Assembly: GCA_964020975.1 (NCBI GenBank)
Contig: OZ026628.1
Location: 60,165,425 to 60,229,424 of the forward strand
Direction of reading: 5' to 3'
Length of the DNA: 64,000 bases
From: Hermodice carunculata
Lineage: Eukaryota; Annelida; Polychaeta; Eunicida; Amphinomidae
A program made the translations under genes and the position numbers. Shown here one piece after another: positions 1 through 10,434 of this stretch. Numbering within the stretch: the stretch's first letter is position 1; each line of letters starts with the position of its first letter. Under the pieces are notes generated by a model, which worked only from the letters and a program-made list of their open reading frames with translations, was not told the origin of the DNA and searched no databases.

Positions 1-417
1 AAAAACTTTACAAGTAATACAATCAAGCTGCAAGTATCATGCAGACAGTATGAAACAACAAAATTATCTTAAAGTCAAGAAATAATGCAAAAACTTACAA
101 TCGTTGGAGCTTCCAAGCATAAATCTTCAGAGCAATTCAGAATCACGTCCGTGCTCCCCGAAAATTGCGCCCTCTCCTGCCCTGGCCACTCTAGCCCTTT
201 GTTTTATCAAATTACCGCATTTGCATAAGGCGCGATACAAATGACCACGTTTGAGATTTGATCGCCAGAGCCCTCTATTAATGGCAAGAAATACTAAATT
301 AAGAATGTCGACGAATTGTTACGTATACATAATTCAAATACCTTCCTATCAGTCTATCAGTAGTGCAAATATAAAACATACAAATGTATTCACAAACACT
401 TATCTTTCTCAAAAGAT

Positions 418-419
<2 letters not shown>
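1..419. other. AT-rich sequence without recognised gene
   Basis: No coding region, RNA gene or known repeat could be supported here. The only frames open into the neighbouring AT microsatellite, which makes them artefacts. Confidence 0.5.

Positions 420-420
<1 letters not shown>

Positions 421-490
<70 letters not shown>
421..490. repeat. (AT)n microsatellite
   Basis: About 35 uninterrupted AT dinucleotides. The tract lies directly before a repeat module whose second copy, at 15.6 kb, is also preceded by an AT tract, so the microsatellite appears to belong to that module's edge. Confidence 0.95.
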
Positions 491-1709
<1,219 letters not shown>

Positions 1710-1739
1710 AGTAGCGACTGAAAGTAACTTAACCAAAAT

Positions 1740-1860
1740 TTGCGCGCACTCGCAAATTGCTCGCACTTTGCTCACACTTTGCTCGCACCCCCGGGTTGCT
1801 CGCAGTTGTTTTCTGATCTACCCGCACCCTTGCTCGCAAGCACCCTCACGCTCACCCGGG
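1740..1860. repeat. Degenerate minisatellite of TTGCTCGCAC-like units
   Basis: Variants of TTGCTCGCAC or CTCGCACCC recur about every 10-14 bp, giving a strongly strand-asymmetric C/T-rich patch in AT-rich surroundings. No gene is evident. Confidence 0.5.
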
Positions 1861-2984
1861 AGTTCCATGTGCTCGCATACTATATTTCAGTCTTTAAACT
1901 TATTCATTATCTAGCTGGAAATGTACCCCCCCCCCCCAGCACATCTCAACAAGTCACCTCCCTCCCCCCAAAAAGAATGATAGTGGCTAGTATCCGTCTA
2001 TAGATACCCACATGTAGATATAGGCTAATTTGAGTATGTCTTTTTCCGTTTGCCACAAAATTATTATTTCTACACATATGTTAGGCCTGCATGTGACTCC
2101 CAGGGAAGTAAATGTCACACCCAAGTCGATTTTATTTTGCTGTACATTCGAGAGAAGAGTAACTATTGAATGTGAATGGAGTAATTTACAAGTTAATTGT
2201 TGACAGAAATAATAATTGATTTGACTCAAGTATGTTTATTTCGGAAAGGAGCTAAATCTGAGAACAATTTAGGAACCACGATGCAGACGTTTCCTAGTTA
2301 CAAGATGCCCCCTGCATATTGTGCTCTGTTATCACCAGGTCCATGGGTCGATGAAAAACTGTAAATATTCCATGTACTTGTGAATATAATCAGACCAGAT
2401 TGTTCTAACGTTAGATCTACAAGTGATCGATTCGCACTCAGTAGATATAAGCTGGGCTAGCTGGGATGTATCAACGCCTTCAAAATTTGAAGCCAAACGG
2501 GGAAATAAGACTGCAATCGCTACAGATTTGGACCATGTTCTTATAAATTTACATTACAATTCAATAGCCGTTTTTACAATATTTTAGCCAAATCAAACAA
2601 ACATTAGCATTTGGCTTAAGGCACCAGTGATTCCTGGCTGGTAAATTCGATAACGAGACAAGCCCCCCCCCTCCTCCCAGACGTTGGGAAAAAGTTGAAG
2701 AATGGATTTCTGGAATTTTTTGGACCCCATGGTTGCATGTATCCAGTCTCTAATGCTGCATACATGCTCATGTAAATGTGAGTTTATGTTTTTGCACTGT
2801 TGGCATTCATAAGAACCGATGAATATTTTTTTTTCACCCAGACCTCATTACTATGTACTTAAAATGCAAGTCACTTCAATATGGGCGATCCCGACTAACT
2901 ACAATCCCCCCACCCACCCCCACCCCCAAAAAACTTATGAAACCACCCCACCCCCGTCTACCAATTAGCCCCAGACTCCATTGT
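1861..2984. other. No recognised gene; short C-runs
   Basis: The sequence has poly-C patches (around 1,925, 2,664 and 2,908) and short frames without domains. I see no splice-consistent exon or repeat ends. Confidence 0.4.
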
Positions 2985-3210
2985 TATTGGAAGCTGGTCA
3001 GTGAGGTCGGCAGAATTTCATTACCCAGGGGCTGTGGGCACGCATGGAGCATTGCGGGCAGCATCACTTTGGTCCGCAAGGTTGCATCTCGGCAATAACA
3101 ATGAAGCGGGTATCGCAAAAAAGCAGTGCGTATGGCGGTCATGAAGTAATCGAGATAAGGAAATTAGCTCAGTTAGACGGCAATCAAGTCGTGTACTGCA
3201 CTGGACTTAC
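2985..3210. repeat. Local direct repeat, copy 1 (copy 2 at 3,868-4,052)
   Basis: The shared text runs from CTCCATTGTT through GTTGCATCTCGGCAATAAC and GAAGCGGGTATCGCAAA to GGCAATCAAGTCGTGTACTG. This copy has about 40 bp of extra sequence in the middle (around 3,025-3,075). The two copies are about 880 bp apart in the same orientation. Nothing in them looks coding. Confidence 0.8.
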
Positions 3211-3867
3211 TGATTGATTCATACATTCATATTTCTTTATTTAATGGGGGCGGGGGTGGGTGGGTTGTAACCACCAGACATGTTGTATCATCTCAAGTGT
3301 CAAGAAAAATTTATATTAACTGCGCAGAAACAAACTTTGTTCCCATGAACATACCACTTTTCCTTTTCTTTTTTTTTTTATTTGAGCGTGGAGCGTCACA
3401 GGAGCAATCGGTTAACACTACAAGATGGACACTATGTCACGCAAAGGAGCCCAGGATGGGAAGGACTAACTGCCACCAAAAACAAAAAACAAAAAACAAA
3501 AAAAAAAAAAAAACAAACAAACAAACAAACAAAAAAAAACGCAAAATAGTACCTTTTGAGTATCAATGAAGCAAATTTGATTGTCCTGCGTCCAAAATTG
3601 TTCAAATTCCAATTGAAGCACTGATGACATGAATCATCACATGCCAAGACCGGTATATAGGTATATATGTTAAATTAATTTCACGGCAACACCCTCTCGA
3701 AAGTTTAATGTACTTTCCACTCATGGCAGTTTCGAATTTAGAGTGAAGTCAGGTGACGAGGGAAAGCCCAAATTTGCCATTGTGCAAAACGTATACATTA
3801 TATAGTCATGATTTTCGTAATATTATGCTCTCTTTGCATGTTGGTGCGCAAATGGTAACAGAAATTA
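3211..3867. other. No recognised gene; A-rich low complexity
   Basis: Holds a poly-T run at 3,370 and an A-rich (CAAA)n-like stretch at 3,478-3,540. Open frames across the A-rich tract are low-complexity artefacts. Confidence 0.5.
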
Positions 3868-4052
3868 GCCTCACACTCCATTGTTGTTGGCAGCTGGTCA
3901 GTGTGGTCAGCAGAATTTCATTGGTTCGCCAGGTTGCATCTCGGCAATAACCATGAAGCGGGTATCGCAAAATAGCAGTGCGTATGGCAGTCATGGAGTA
4001 CTCGAGATAAGGAAATTAGCTCAATTAGACGGCAATCAAGTCGTGTACTGTA
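3868..4052. repeat. Local direct repeat, copy 2
   Basis: The second copy of the 2,985-3,210 repeat, ending in GTCGTGTACTG exactly where the next shared module (4,053-4,325) starts. Confidence 0.8.
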
Positions 4053-4325
4053 AGTGCTGCCAGTTTTCTCGTAATACTCATGCCATACAAAATCTCGTGG
4101 ATATCGGAAAACTGGAAACAAATTCCCACAGTAATGGTATCCAAGCCATAAATCCGCTATTAAAGCCTGCATCTCTGACACATCGATCAGTCCAAGAGCT
4201 ATGCTTAACTCCTTATTTTCCCGATTTCTGTAATTAAAAAAAACTGCCTTAAAATTAGGCATTCGTTTGTCGAAGACTGCTCATGATCGAGGTCCTAGCG
4301 TGGGTACAACTTACACACACAAGGT
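4053..4325. repeat. Dispersed repeat module (partner at 16,636-16,911)
   Basis: Begins AGTGCTGCCAGTTTTCTCGT and ends near GGTACAACTTACACACACAA. It is about 90 percent identical by eye to 16,636-16,911. In the 16-kb copy this module is fused directly to the end of repeat module B. Here 2.34 kb separates the two, so either this locus gained DNA or the other lost it. Confidence 0.8.
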
Positions 4326-4655
4326 CAGTCACTAATCCTGTTATAGTTAAAAAAATAAAAGGAGCCTTGGCCTTTCACGATTTTATTCCATCGAAGTTGT
4401 GCAGGTGTTGGTACAATGGAGCCCAGGCCAAGACTGCCGGGTCCAAAACTGCCGAGCAGCTATAGGAATGTACAGCCAAGCTCTGGTCCAGCTTCGCGGC
4501 CATATTTGGCCGGGTCACGACCTTATTAGGGCGCAACCAGCAGGGCACTGCTACAAAATTAGAGAAGGAGGAAATTGTGCACTTTCATTGGATAGAAGTT
4601 GTGATGAGTACTATATATTATATATTAATTATTCATAAGGCAAACACTTTCGTGC

Positions 4656-4741
4656 AAGACTAACAGCAATGGTATCATTTCGACCAGAGGGTGACTGCAC
4701 AGCCTATTTACAGAATTGTCTTGACTCTGCCGTTTTTATTT
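4656..4741. repeat. 86-bp direct repeat, copy 1
   Basis: From AAGACTAACAGCAATGGTAT to CCGTTTTTATTT the sequence matches 7,539-7,624 with about three mismatches. The other copy covers the start codon of the minus-strand env-like frame. The two copies are 2,883 bp apart in the same orientation. Confidence 0.9.
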
Positions 4742-5620
4742 CATTTTGTACGTGAACATTCCGAAAGCAAAGAAATCCCGCACTAAGCCTACTGTATAAC
4801 AACTCGCCCACTCTTTGAAAGAGTTTCGTCCCGAAACGTTATCTTTATCATTATTTTTGTTTAATCCAAACTGTGGGCCTGGAACGGGATAGCAGGCAGA
4901 TAAATATGTTGAATAAATAGATTATATGCGAATATATTGAAGAAGCTATGATAAAGAACACAATTGCGAAATTAATCATGCAATTAAAATATCAAAATTA
5001 CTAAACTATTAGTAAATAGTAAGCAACGCATCTTAAATAAATGGTCCGTTGAAAGTCATATCAGTTGCAGTTCGTAGGCCTAATGCATATATCAATAAAT
5101 AATAATTAAGCCGATGGATATGCATAGGTCGTTTGTTGTTTTGTCAGTTCCATGGAGTGGAATAAAATCAGATGCATTCCAGTTACTTATAGTTATATAT
5201 ATGTATATATTAAAAAAGAAATCCCGCATACATGATAAACGAGTCAATAAGACGACGGGATCCACGGTAAACCATGTCCTTGGCTTCATGACAGAAACAA
5301 AAACAAAAAACATCAAACAGAGCGCCAGTACCGACGCTAATAGTTCAGCAGAAGCGAATAAAATATAAAATATAACAAAAGTAAATATACAGTCCATTTA
5401 GTACGCAGATATTCCTGTGCCGAATGCCAAGGATGATGCTAGAACTGGACTTGCCGTAAGGTCACAGCGATTAATAAGTCCATAACACACACACAACCGG
5501 AGCGACGAGTCATGTTGCACAATAATCCATGAAATGTTGCAGTGCGTAATCCACAACTGGCAGAAGATATGAATTTATATGTCCAAACCAGGAGAGCTAC
5601 CCGCACAGAAAAGGCAGCTG
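4742..5620. other. Sequence downstream of the env-like frame, no recognised gene
   Basis: Read on the minus strand, this follows the env-like frame and leads to the second 86-bp repeat. It has a small palindrome, GTTTCGGGACGAAAC (around 4,827-4,841), and AT-rich stretches. It may be the untranslated tail of the same element, but I cannot find matching LTR ends. Confidence 0.4.
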
Positions 5621-7561
5621 TCACTCAGCATGTTCTAATGTAGGGTAAATGGGAGGGTAAATGGGAGGGTAAATGGGAGCAGAAGGAGTTAATTTCATAT
5701 CCTGATGATGGTCGACCGAGCAATCCTTAGGGCAAACTAGAAATTGATAAACAAAATTATCGTGTTCCAAAATAAGGAAAGCACAAAATGTGGCGTTGAG
5801 AATTTTTCGTAATTGATAAGCTTTGATACAGCCAATAGGCTTGGTGGCCGGAGGAAGGAAACGAGAGCCTGTTGAAACATTTGTGACAGCGAAATCATGC
5901 CAATTGATAGTAAGTCTAGGACAGAAATAGCCGGAAACAGTTAAATTCGATATGAATTGATCAGTTTGAAAGTGCCAAAATTTGGGACACATGGGGAGGT
6001 ATAAAATATTTCGAACCAGAACACAGGATGTTCCAGTCGTTAGTTCAAGATGCAAGACAGTAGTGTGACGGGAGGAAGTTAAACTCAATTTATAAGAGAG
6101 GTAGCAAGCCAAAAATATAGCACAAAAGGTAAACAGAATTGCAGGTGAAAGAGCTGCTGGAGCGAACTGAGTACATGCCGTGTTAGAAGTGGTCAGAGAA
6201 GGCAAGGGATGAGGCGTGAACGCAGGGGTGCTGGTAGGTAAGGGAGAAAAACCAGGCAAATTTTGCAAAGCTGTAAGGGAGACCAAAATAAATTTATAGC
6301 GACGGTACATATCAGCAGAAAGTCCTATGGCGACTAAGGCAACAAAAAAACTAAGAAGGGGAATTAATTTGGAAAGCAACGACCAAATATCAGGGGAAGT
6401 GGGGATGTCTTCCAAGATAATTTTGTCCGCTAGATCATGAAACAGACGTTTATTCTGCTTGATTGCTTGAACAAAGGAATTGAGATCATAATGTCGGTGT
6501 TGGTCAGAGGCTAACACATTCGAAAAATTGGAAACCGCAACAGAAAAATGAGGTATGCGAACCGTAACAGGCATGGAAAATAGAGTATCAGGGAAAATTT
6601 TGCTATGATCGTCGGGATAAAAATGCTGCAAGATTGCCAGATTAACTGGGTGCTTACGAGTGAGGGTTTGAGAGTTGTTGCTACAAGTATGCAACAATCG
6701 AGGGACATAAAGTTCATCTGTATGCATAGTGCAGAAGCATGGAATTTGAGCTAAGCAAAATAAGCAGCCTGGGACAGTACGAGCGGACTTCGAGCATTGG
6801 AGATGGACAGAGGACACATTTACAAATAGAAAGTGAACAGCATCGAACTGCTCGATGCGTGGCAACACAGTATAGGGCAAGATTCGAAATTTGCAATAAT
6901 TGAAAATGTGATTTTTCTGTAAAAAAAATAAAGCCGAAACGCACATGTGCACTGTTATAGGCCTAAGTGAAAGTTGAAAAGGGCAGTACACTGGGCTTGT
7001 GCCGATACATTGTCTCCAATTTTCGTGACTGAAGTACGAATAGTAATTTCTATCATGAGAAACCGCAAAAAAGGAAGGCAACCGTGGAATATGGGTAGCA
7101 TGAGTTGTAGAGTGATTCAATGGCAAAGGGAAGGAAGAAACATGAAAAACATCTAACGGTTTAGACAAAGCCGAAATGGGGAACTTGATCATAATATACA
7201 AAGCCTGTTTGTGACGGGTAAAGATAGGAGTGGGAAAAGAATAATAGTAATAAGCATTCATATGGGAAATATGAAAACCTTTGTGTTTGGTACGCAGTAT
7301 AGAAGATACCTGCATAAGAGCTTGCGTAATCATTGGAGGTGAGATGAGGTCAGATACTAATGTATGCTGCCTGAGGTTGAGAACACCGTTAACAAGTCCC
7401 TTCAGTTTGTCGAGAAGTGTTTCAGAATGACGCTGTTGATTGAATATGTATGTTTGCAACCGCTGGTTCAAAAGAACAGAATTTTCTAACTTTAAAAGGT
7501 GTTTTTCAAGTGATAGGACTGCATAATGATTCGATTGAAAGACTAACAGCAATGGTATCAT
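5621..7561 (-). pseudogene. Env-like glycoprotein (baculovirus F-like type) of an LTR-type retroelement, fossil
   Basis: A 646-residue open frame. Seen in the sequence: a short hydrophobic start (MIPLLLVF), a helical heptad-rich stretch near residues 15-60, then LKGLVNGVLN and DLISPPMITQAL. This order is known from F-type fusion glycoproteins and insect errantivirus Env. A Cys-rich ectodomain follows (residues about 180-300), then two strong membrane segments (about 395-415, IPLLSFFVALVAIGL, and about 475-495, ILFTFCAIFLACYL) with a Pro/Ser/Thr-rich linker between them. The end is a Cys-containing domain and a PPIY tail built from a 12-bp tandem repeat. No gag, pol or clear LTRs lie beside it. 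The family could be BEL/Pao or Ty3/gypsy. As a frame it reads open throughout; I treat it as a fossil env. Confidence 0.6.
5640..5678. repeat. Three tandem copies of a 12-bp GGGAGGGTAAAT unit
   Basis: Lies at the 3' end of the env-like frame and encodes the repeated (P)PIY residues of its C-terminal tail on the minus strand. Confidence 0.9.
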
Positions 7562-7624
7562 TTCGACCAGAGGGTGACTGCACAGCCTATTTATAGAATT
7601 GTCTTGACTCGGCCGTTTTTATTT
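7539..7624. repeat. 86-bp direct repeat, copy 2
   Basis: Matches 4,656-4,741. On the minus strand it supplies the sequence upstream of the env-like frame plus the first codons (MIPLLLV). Position 7,624 therefore marks where the shared sequence begins, just 5' of env. Confidence 0.9.
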
Positions 7625-7798
7625 TATACTGAGCTGTACTGTATGACAGCCCCAGGATACTACTCCCACACTCCCACCACTGCACCAAAAAGCCGTTCAC
7701 TGACGGTAAACCTTTTGATAGGCTGATTTCGGTCACATGATTCGTGTAGCACAGATTATCAATCACACCTGCATTTTCGCATGTGGCATTCGACTGAC

Positions 7799-7823
7799 AT
7801 GAGCGACAGTTCAGCCATCACTG
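7799..7823 (+). CDS. Candidate first coding exon of the Ig V-domain gene
   Basis: ATGAGCGACAGTTCAGCCAT begins at 7,799 and runs eight codons plus one base to a strong donor, G|GTAAGT, at 7,824. The phase left over (1) equals the phase of the next two predicted exons, so the frame continues to the Ig domain. Such a short first exon cannot be recognised by content. The support is the donor, the ATG and the phase match only. A start at the internal ATG of the next exon (8,560) is an alternative. Confidence 0.35.
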
Positions 7824-8518
7824 GTAAGTAGAAGTAGTGACACAATCGACTGTGATTTGTCAAGTATTATGCATTGTTTGTGGCCAATTGCTTCTTCCAT
7901 AGTGCTCGTTTCGCTCTTTTTTACCCCAGGTTTTGTGACCCGGCGAAATACTAGGGAGCTAGCGGCATGATAAGCATTCTGGATGCATAGGCCTATGTGG
8001 TAGGAAGATAACGAAACCTCCCCTGCCTGGCGACATCCACTTTTGCTTCAGCGAATGTTTTTATAGTTATCAAAAACGTGCAAAGATGAATCAAAATGTG
8101 CCAAACACAGATAAACATGCATATTTCAAACTGTTTATGCACCCTGGCTATGCACCAATATTGTCCTCAAGAAGGAACCGGCAATGATCGATGCCGCAGT
8201 AGGCATTGAGGCAGACCACAAGCAAAATCCCGTTATCACACTACTTATTGTTATACGCATGGTACAGTGACCTGAAAGCCTGCATATAATGGAAATCGGA
8301 ACATAGTGTATTTTTCTCTGTAGCAAGAGGCATCCGCCAAAGTAGTATCCTTTCCTGACATGTCATATGGCCATATGGCTGGAGGTTCGACTATACATAT
8401 ATGTATAATTATTGGACTGACATCAGCATTTAATATAGCGTGGTAGCCGTTATGTGTTACATTGAAACATATTGTGGGTTACGCTTGCTGCAGATATGTG
8501 ATCTCTTTCTTTTTTCAG

Positions 8519-8578
8519 AATCCTTTCTGAGCAAGGATTTCAGCCTGGGTGTATTGACAATGATTGCCCATCTTTTAG
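8519..8578 (+). CDS. Candidate second exon (signal-peptide region) of the Ig V-domain gene
   Basis: A pyrimidine-rich acceptor (ATCTCTTTCTTTTTTCAG) precedes 60 bp that end at AG|GTAATT. In the frame set by phase 1 it encodes SFLSKDFSLGVLTMIAHLL. Joined to the start of the next exon (ETLCFRFTISA), this makes a hydrophobic stretch suited to a secretion signal, with possible cleavage near TISA before EVKQSG. An ATG at 8,560 lies inside it and could be the true start. The exon is symmetric (phase 1-1), as is usual in Ig-superfamily genes. Confidence 0.5.
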
Positions 8579-8596
8579 GTAATTACAAACGAATAA

Positions 8597-8599
<3 letters not shown>

Positions 8600-8634
<35 letters not shown>
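8600..8634. repeat. (GT)n microsatellite
   Basis: About 17 GT dinucleotides just downstream of the donor at 8,579, inside the predicted intron. Confidence 0.95.
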
Positions 8635-8637
<3 letters not shown>

Positions 8638-9051
8638 ATTGCTTCATAGCTGCATTAATGTAAGTTCTTCATGCTCATATTTTTTTTAATGAAGCCCTTG
8701 CTAACATTAAGAGTTGCGAAACTGAGGCCGAGAATATCAACCCCCGCCTTTGCCCTGGGTGAAATGATTAAAATTCTTCGTGTTACCTGGGTCCAAGGGC
8801 AACATACTTTGCGATCATAGGATTAAAAGTGATATATGATATTTTGTGATCTTAATATATAATTATACATGCATAATTTTTGTTCTTGGTCACAAGGTCT
8901 AACGAGGATTCTGTAATTTGTGTGATCCAGATATACTTTTTCAGTAATAATAGCAGCTGTTACATAAAAATGATGCTGATAAAAATGTCACACTGTTCAC
9001 AGACACTTGGTATTGACAAAGTGAACCTTCATTGCTATGTCATTAGCTCAG

Positions 9052-9423
9052 AAACACTTTGCTTCCGTTTTACAATATCGGCCGAGGTGAAGCAGTCAGG
9101 GGAGCTTGGGGGAAAAGCAGTGCTGAAATGTAATACACATCTCGCAAGGACAAATGTCCGGGAAATCGTTTGGCGAAAATCATCAGACTGGCACGCCATA
9201 TATTGGTACAGTAGAGAAAATGACGACTTTACTGGTGCCATGCTGGATTTTAAGGAGAGAAATATATCCTGTCGTATGCACGGCAACAAAGCAGCTGGCT
9301 ATCTATATCATGAACTGACCATCAACAATTTAAAGGCGTCAGACGAAGACCAGTACAGCTGTGAGGCTTTCAAGACAGCAAAGCATCATCGTCAGGCAGT
9401 AACATACTTACATATAGTAAAAG
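9052..9423 (+). CDS. Immunoglobulin V-type domain exon
   Basis: Encodes 124 codons of one Ig V-set-like domain, the best host coding sequence in the window. In exon-relative residues: strand B AVLKC with Cys27; the strand C Trp in REIVW (Trp41); and strand F SDEDQYSC with the partner Cys104. The Cys-Cys spacing of 77 fits V-type domains. Two further Cys (4 and 74) could make an extra disulfide. The acceptor is TTAGCTCAG at 9,051 and the donor AAAG|GTATAT. Both boundaries are phase 1, the classical exon form of Ig domains. The product would be secreted or on the cell surface, possibly an immune-type or adhesion receptor. I do not recognise the gene. No second Ig domain or membrane exon was found nearby. 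The open frame extends upstream to 8,880, but that part looks like intron. Confidence 0.75.
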
Positions 9424-9535
9424 GTATATTCTTTACAATTTTCCAAACTTATTTTGAGGCGAAAGATAATTGAATGTGTGCAAAGGAATTTGTAATTGCA
9501 TGTGCACAATACAATACTGTGAGAGATGTGCGACC

Positions 9536-9538
<3 letters not shown>

Positions 9539-9612
<74 letters not shown>
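9539..9612. repeat. (AT)n microsatellite
   Basis: About 37 AT dinucleotides, 115 bp past the Ig exon's donor, in the predicted intron. Confidence 0.95.
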
Positions 9613-9616
<4 letters not shown>

Positions 9617-10094
9617 TCGATTAATGTATATAGTAGTGTTTGGTGATTGCGTATAGGCGGCAGGACACTTTATAGCCAAATACTTAGTTAGAAAAGCCTG
9701 TTTCTTGATTGTTAAGTGTTATACTGATCACCGCGCTGACAACCCGGCATCAGCGACATCTTGTGCTGACATGTAGCCTTACCAGTTTGTGACTTTTATC
9801 TACGATTGTTCCTGTAGACTAGAAACGCTCAGAGCATCTTTGGAAGTTAACTCTGAAGCAAAAACATAACTTAATCAGTTCAGAGCCCTCTAGAATACGG
9901 GAAGGATTTTGATAGGCAAAAAGACGGTTCTTAACTAACTTTGCTCCCCGTTGCATAACAAACACAAATGTAATATAAACAGGTGAAAAATTGGAGGGAT
10001 GTTGGACTACAAACTGACACGAGTTGCTTGTAAGGTTAACCTCTACCCATTTTCGAATTACGATATTACCGCTATATACGTGATCTAATTGCAG

Positions 10095-10196
10095 AAAAGG
10101 CCAAACTCAGAGTACAGAAGGCTACGCCATACGTCAAAACTATATCACAGAACCACACAATGAAAGCCAGAAGCAGATTTATTTCAACCAAGAGGA
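10095..10196 (+). CDS. Candidate tyrosine-containing exon downstream of the Ig domain
   Basis: An acceptor (TCTAATTGCAG) and a perfect GTAAGT donor bound 102 bp. In one frame it reads KGQTQSTEGYAIRQNYITEP and continues to QIYFNQEE: a polar stretch with tyrosines in YAI, NYIT and IYF contexts, like a cytoplasmic tail. That frame needs phase 2 on both sides, whereas the Ig exon ends in phase 1, so a linking (membrane) exon would be needed and I could not find one. A second frame that joins directly to the Ig exon is also open but reads as a very basic, unlikely sequence. Membership of the Ig gene is inference. Confidence 0.35.
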
Positions 10197-10339
10197 GTAA
10201 GTATCACCATACTAACTGTACAGACGCTTGATAAAGCAAAAAATATTAATAGAAAAGACGTCGAATGAAGGAGGCGGTATTTGGTTATGCCTTTGTAATT
10301 TCTAAGTGCGGATTAGGAAAAGCATAATAACAGTGAGGA

Positions 10340-10434
<95 letters not shown>
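10340..10434. repeat. (ATG)n trinucleotide microsatellite
   Basis: About 32 copies of ATG/GAT. The apparent poly-His and poly-Ile frames across it on the minus strand are artefacts. Confidence 0.95.

Noticed and set aside
8135-8326. Minus-strand 63-residue frame as a gene opposite the Ig gene
   Set aside because: No domain, and it lies in a predicted intron without supporting signals.
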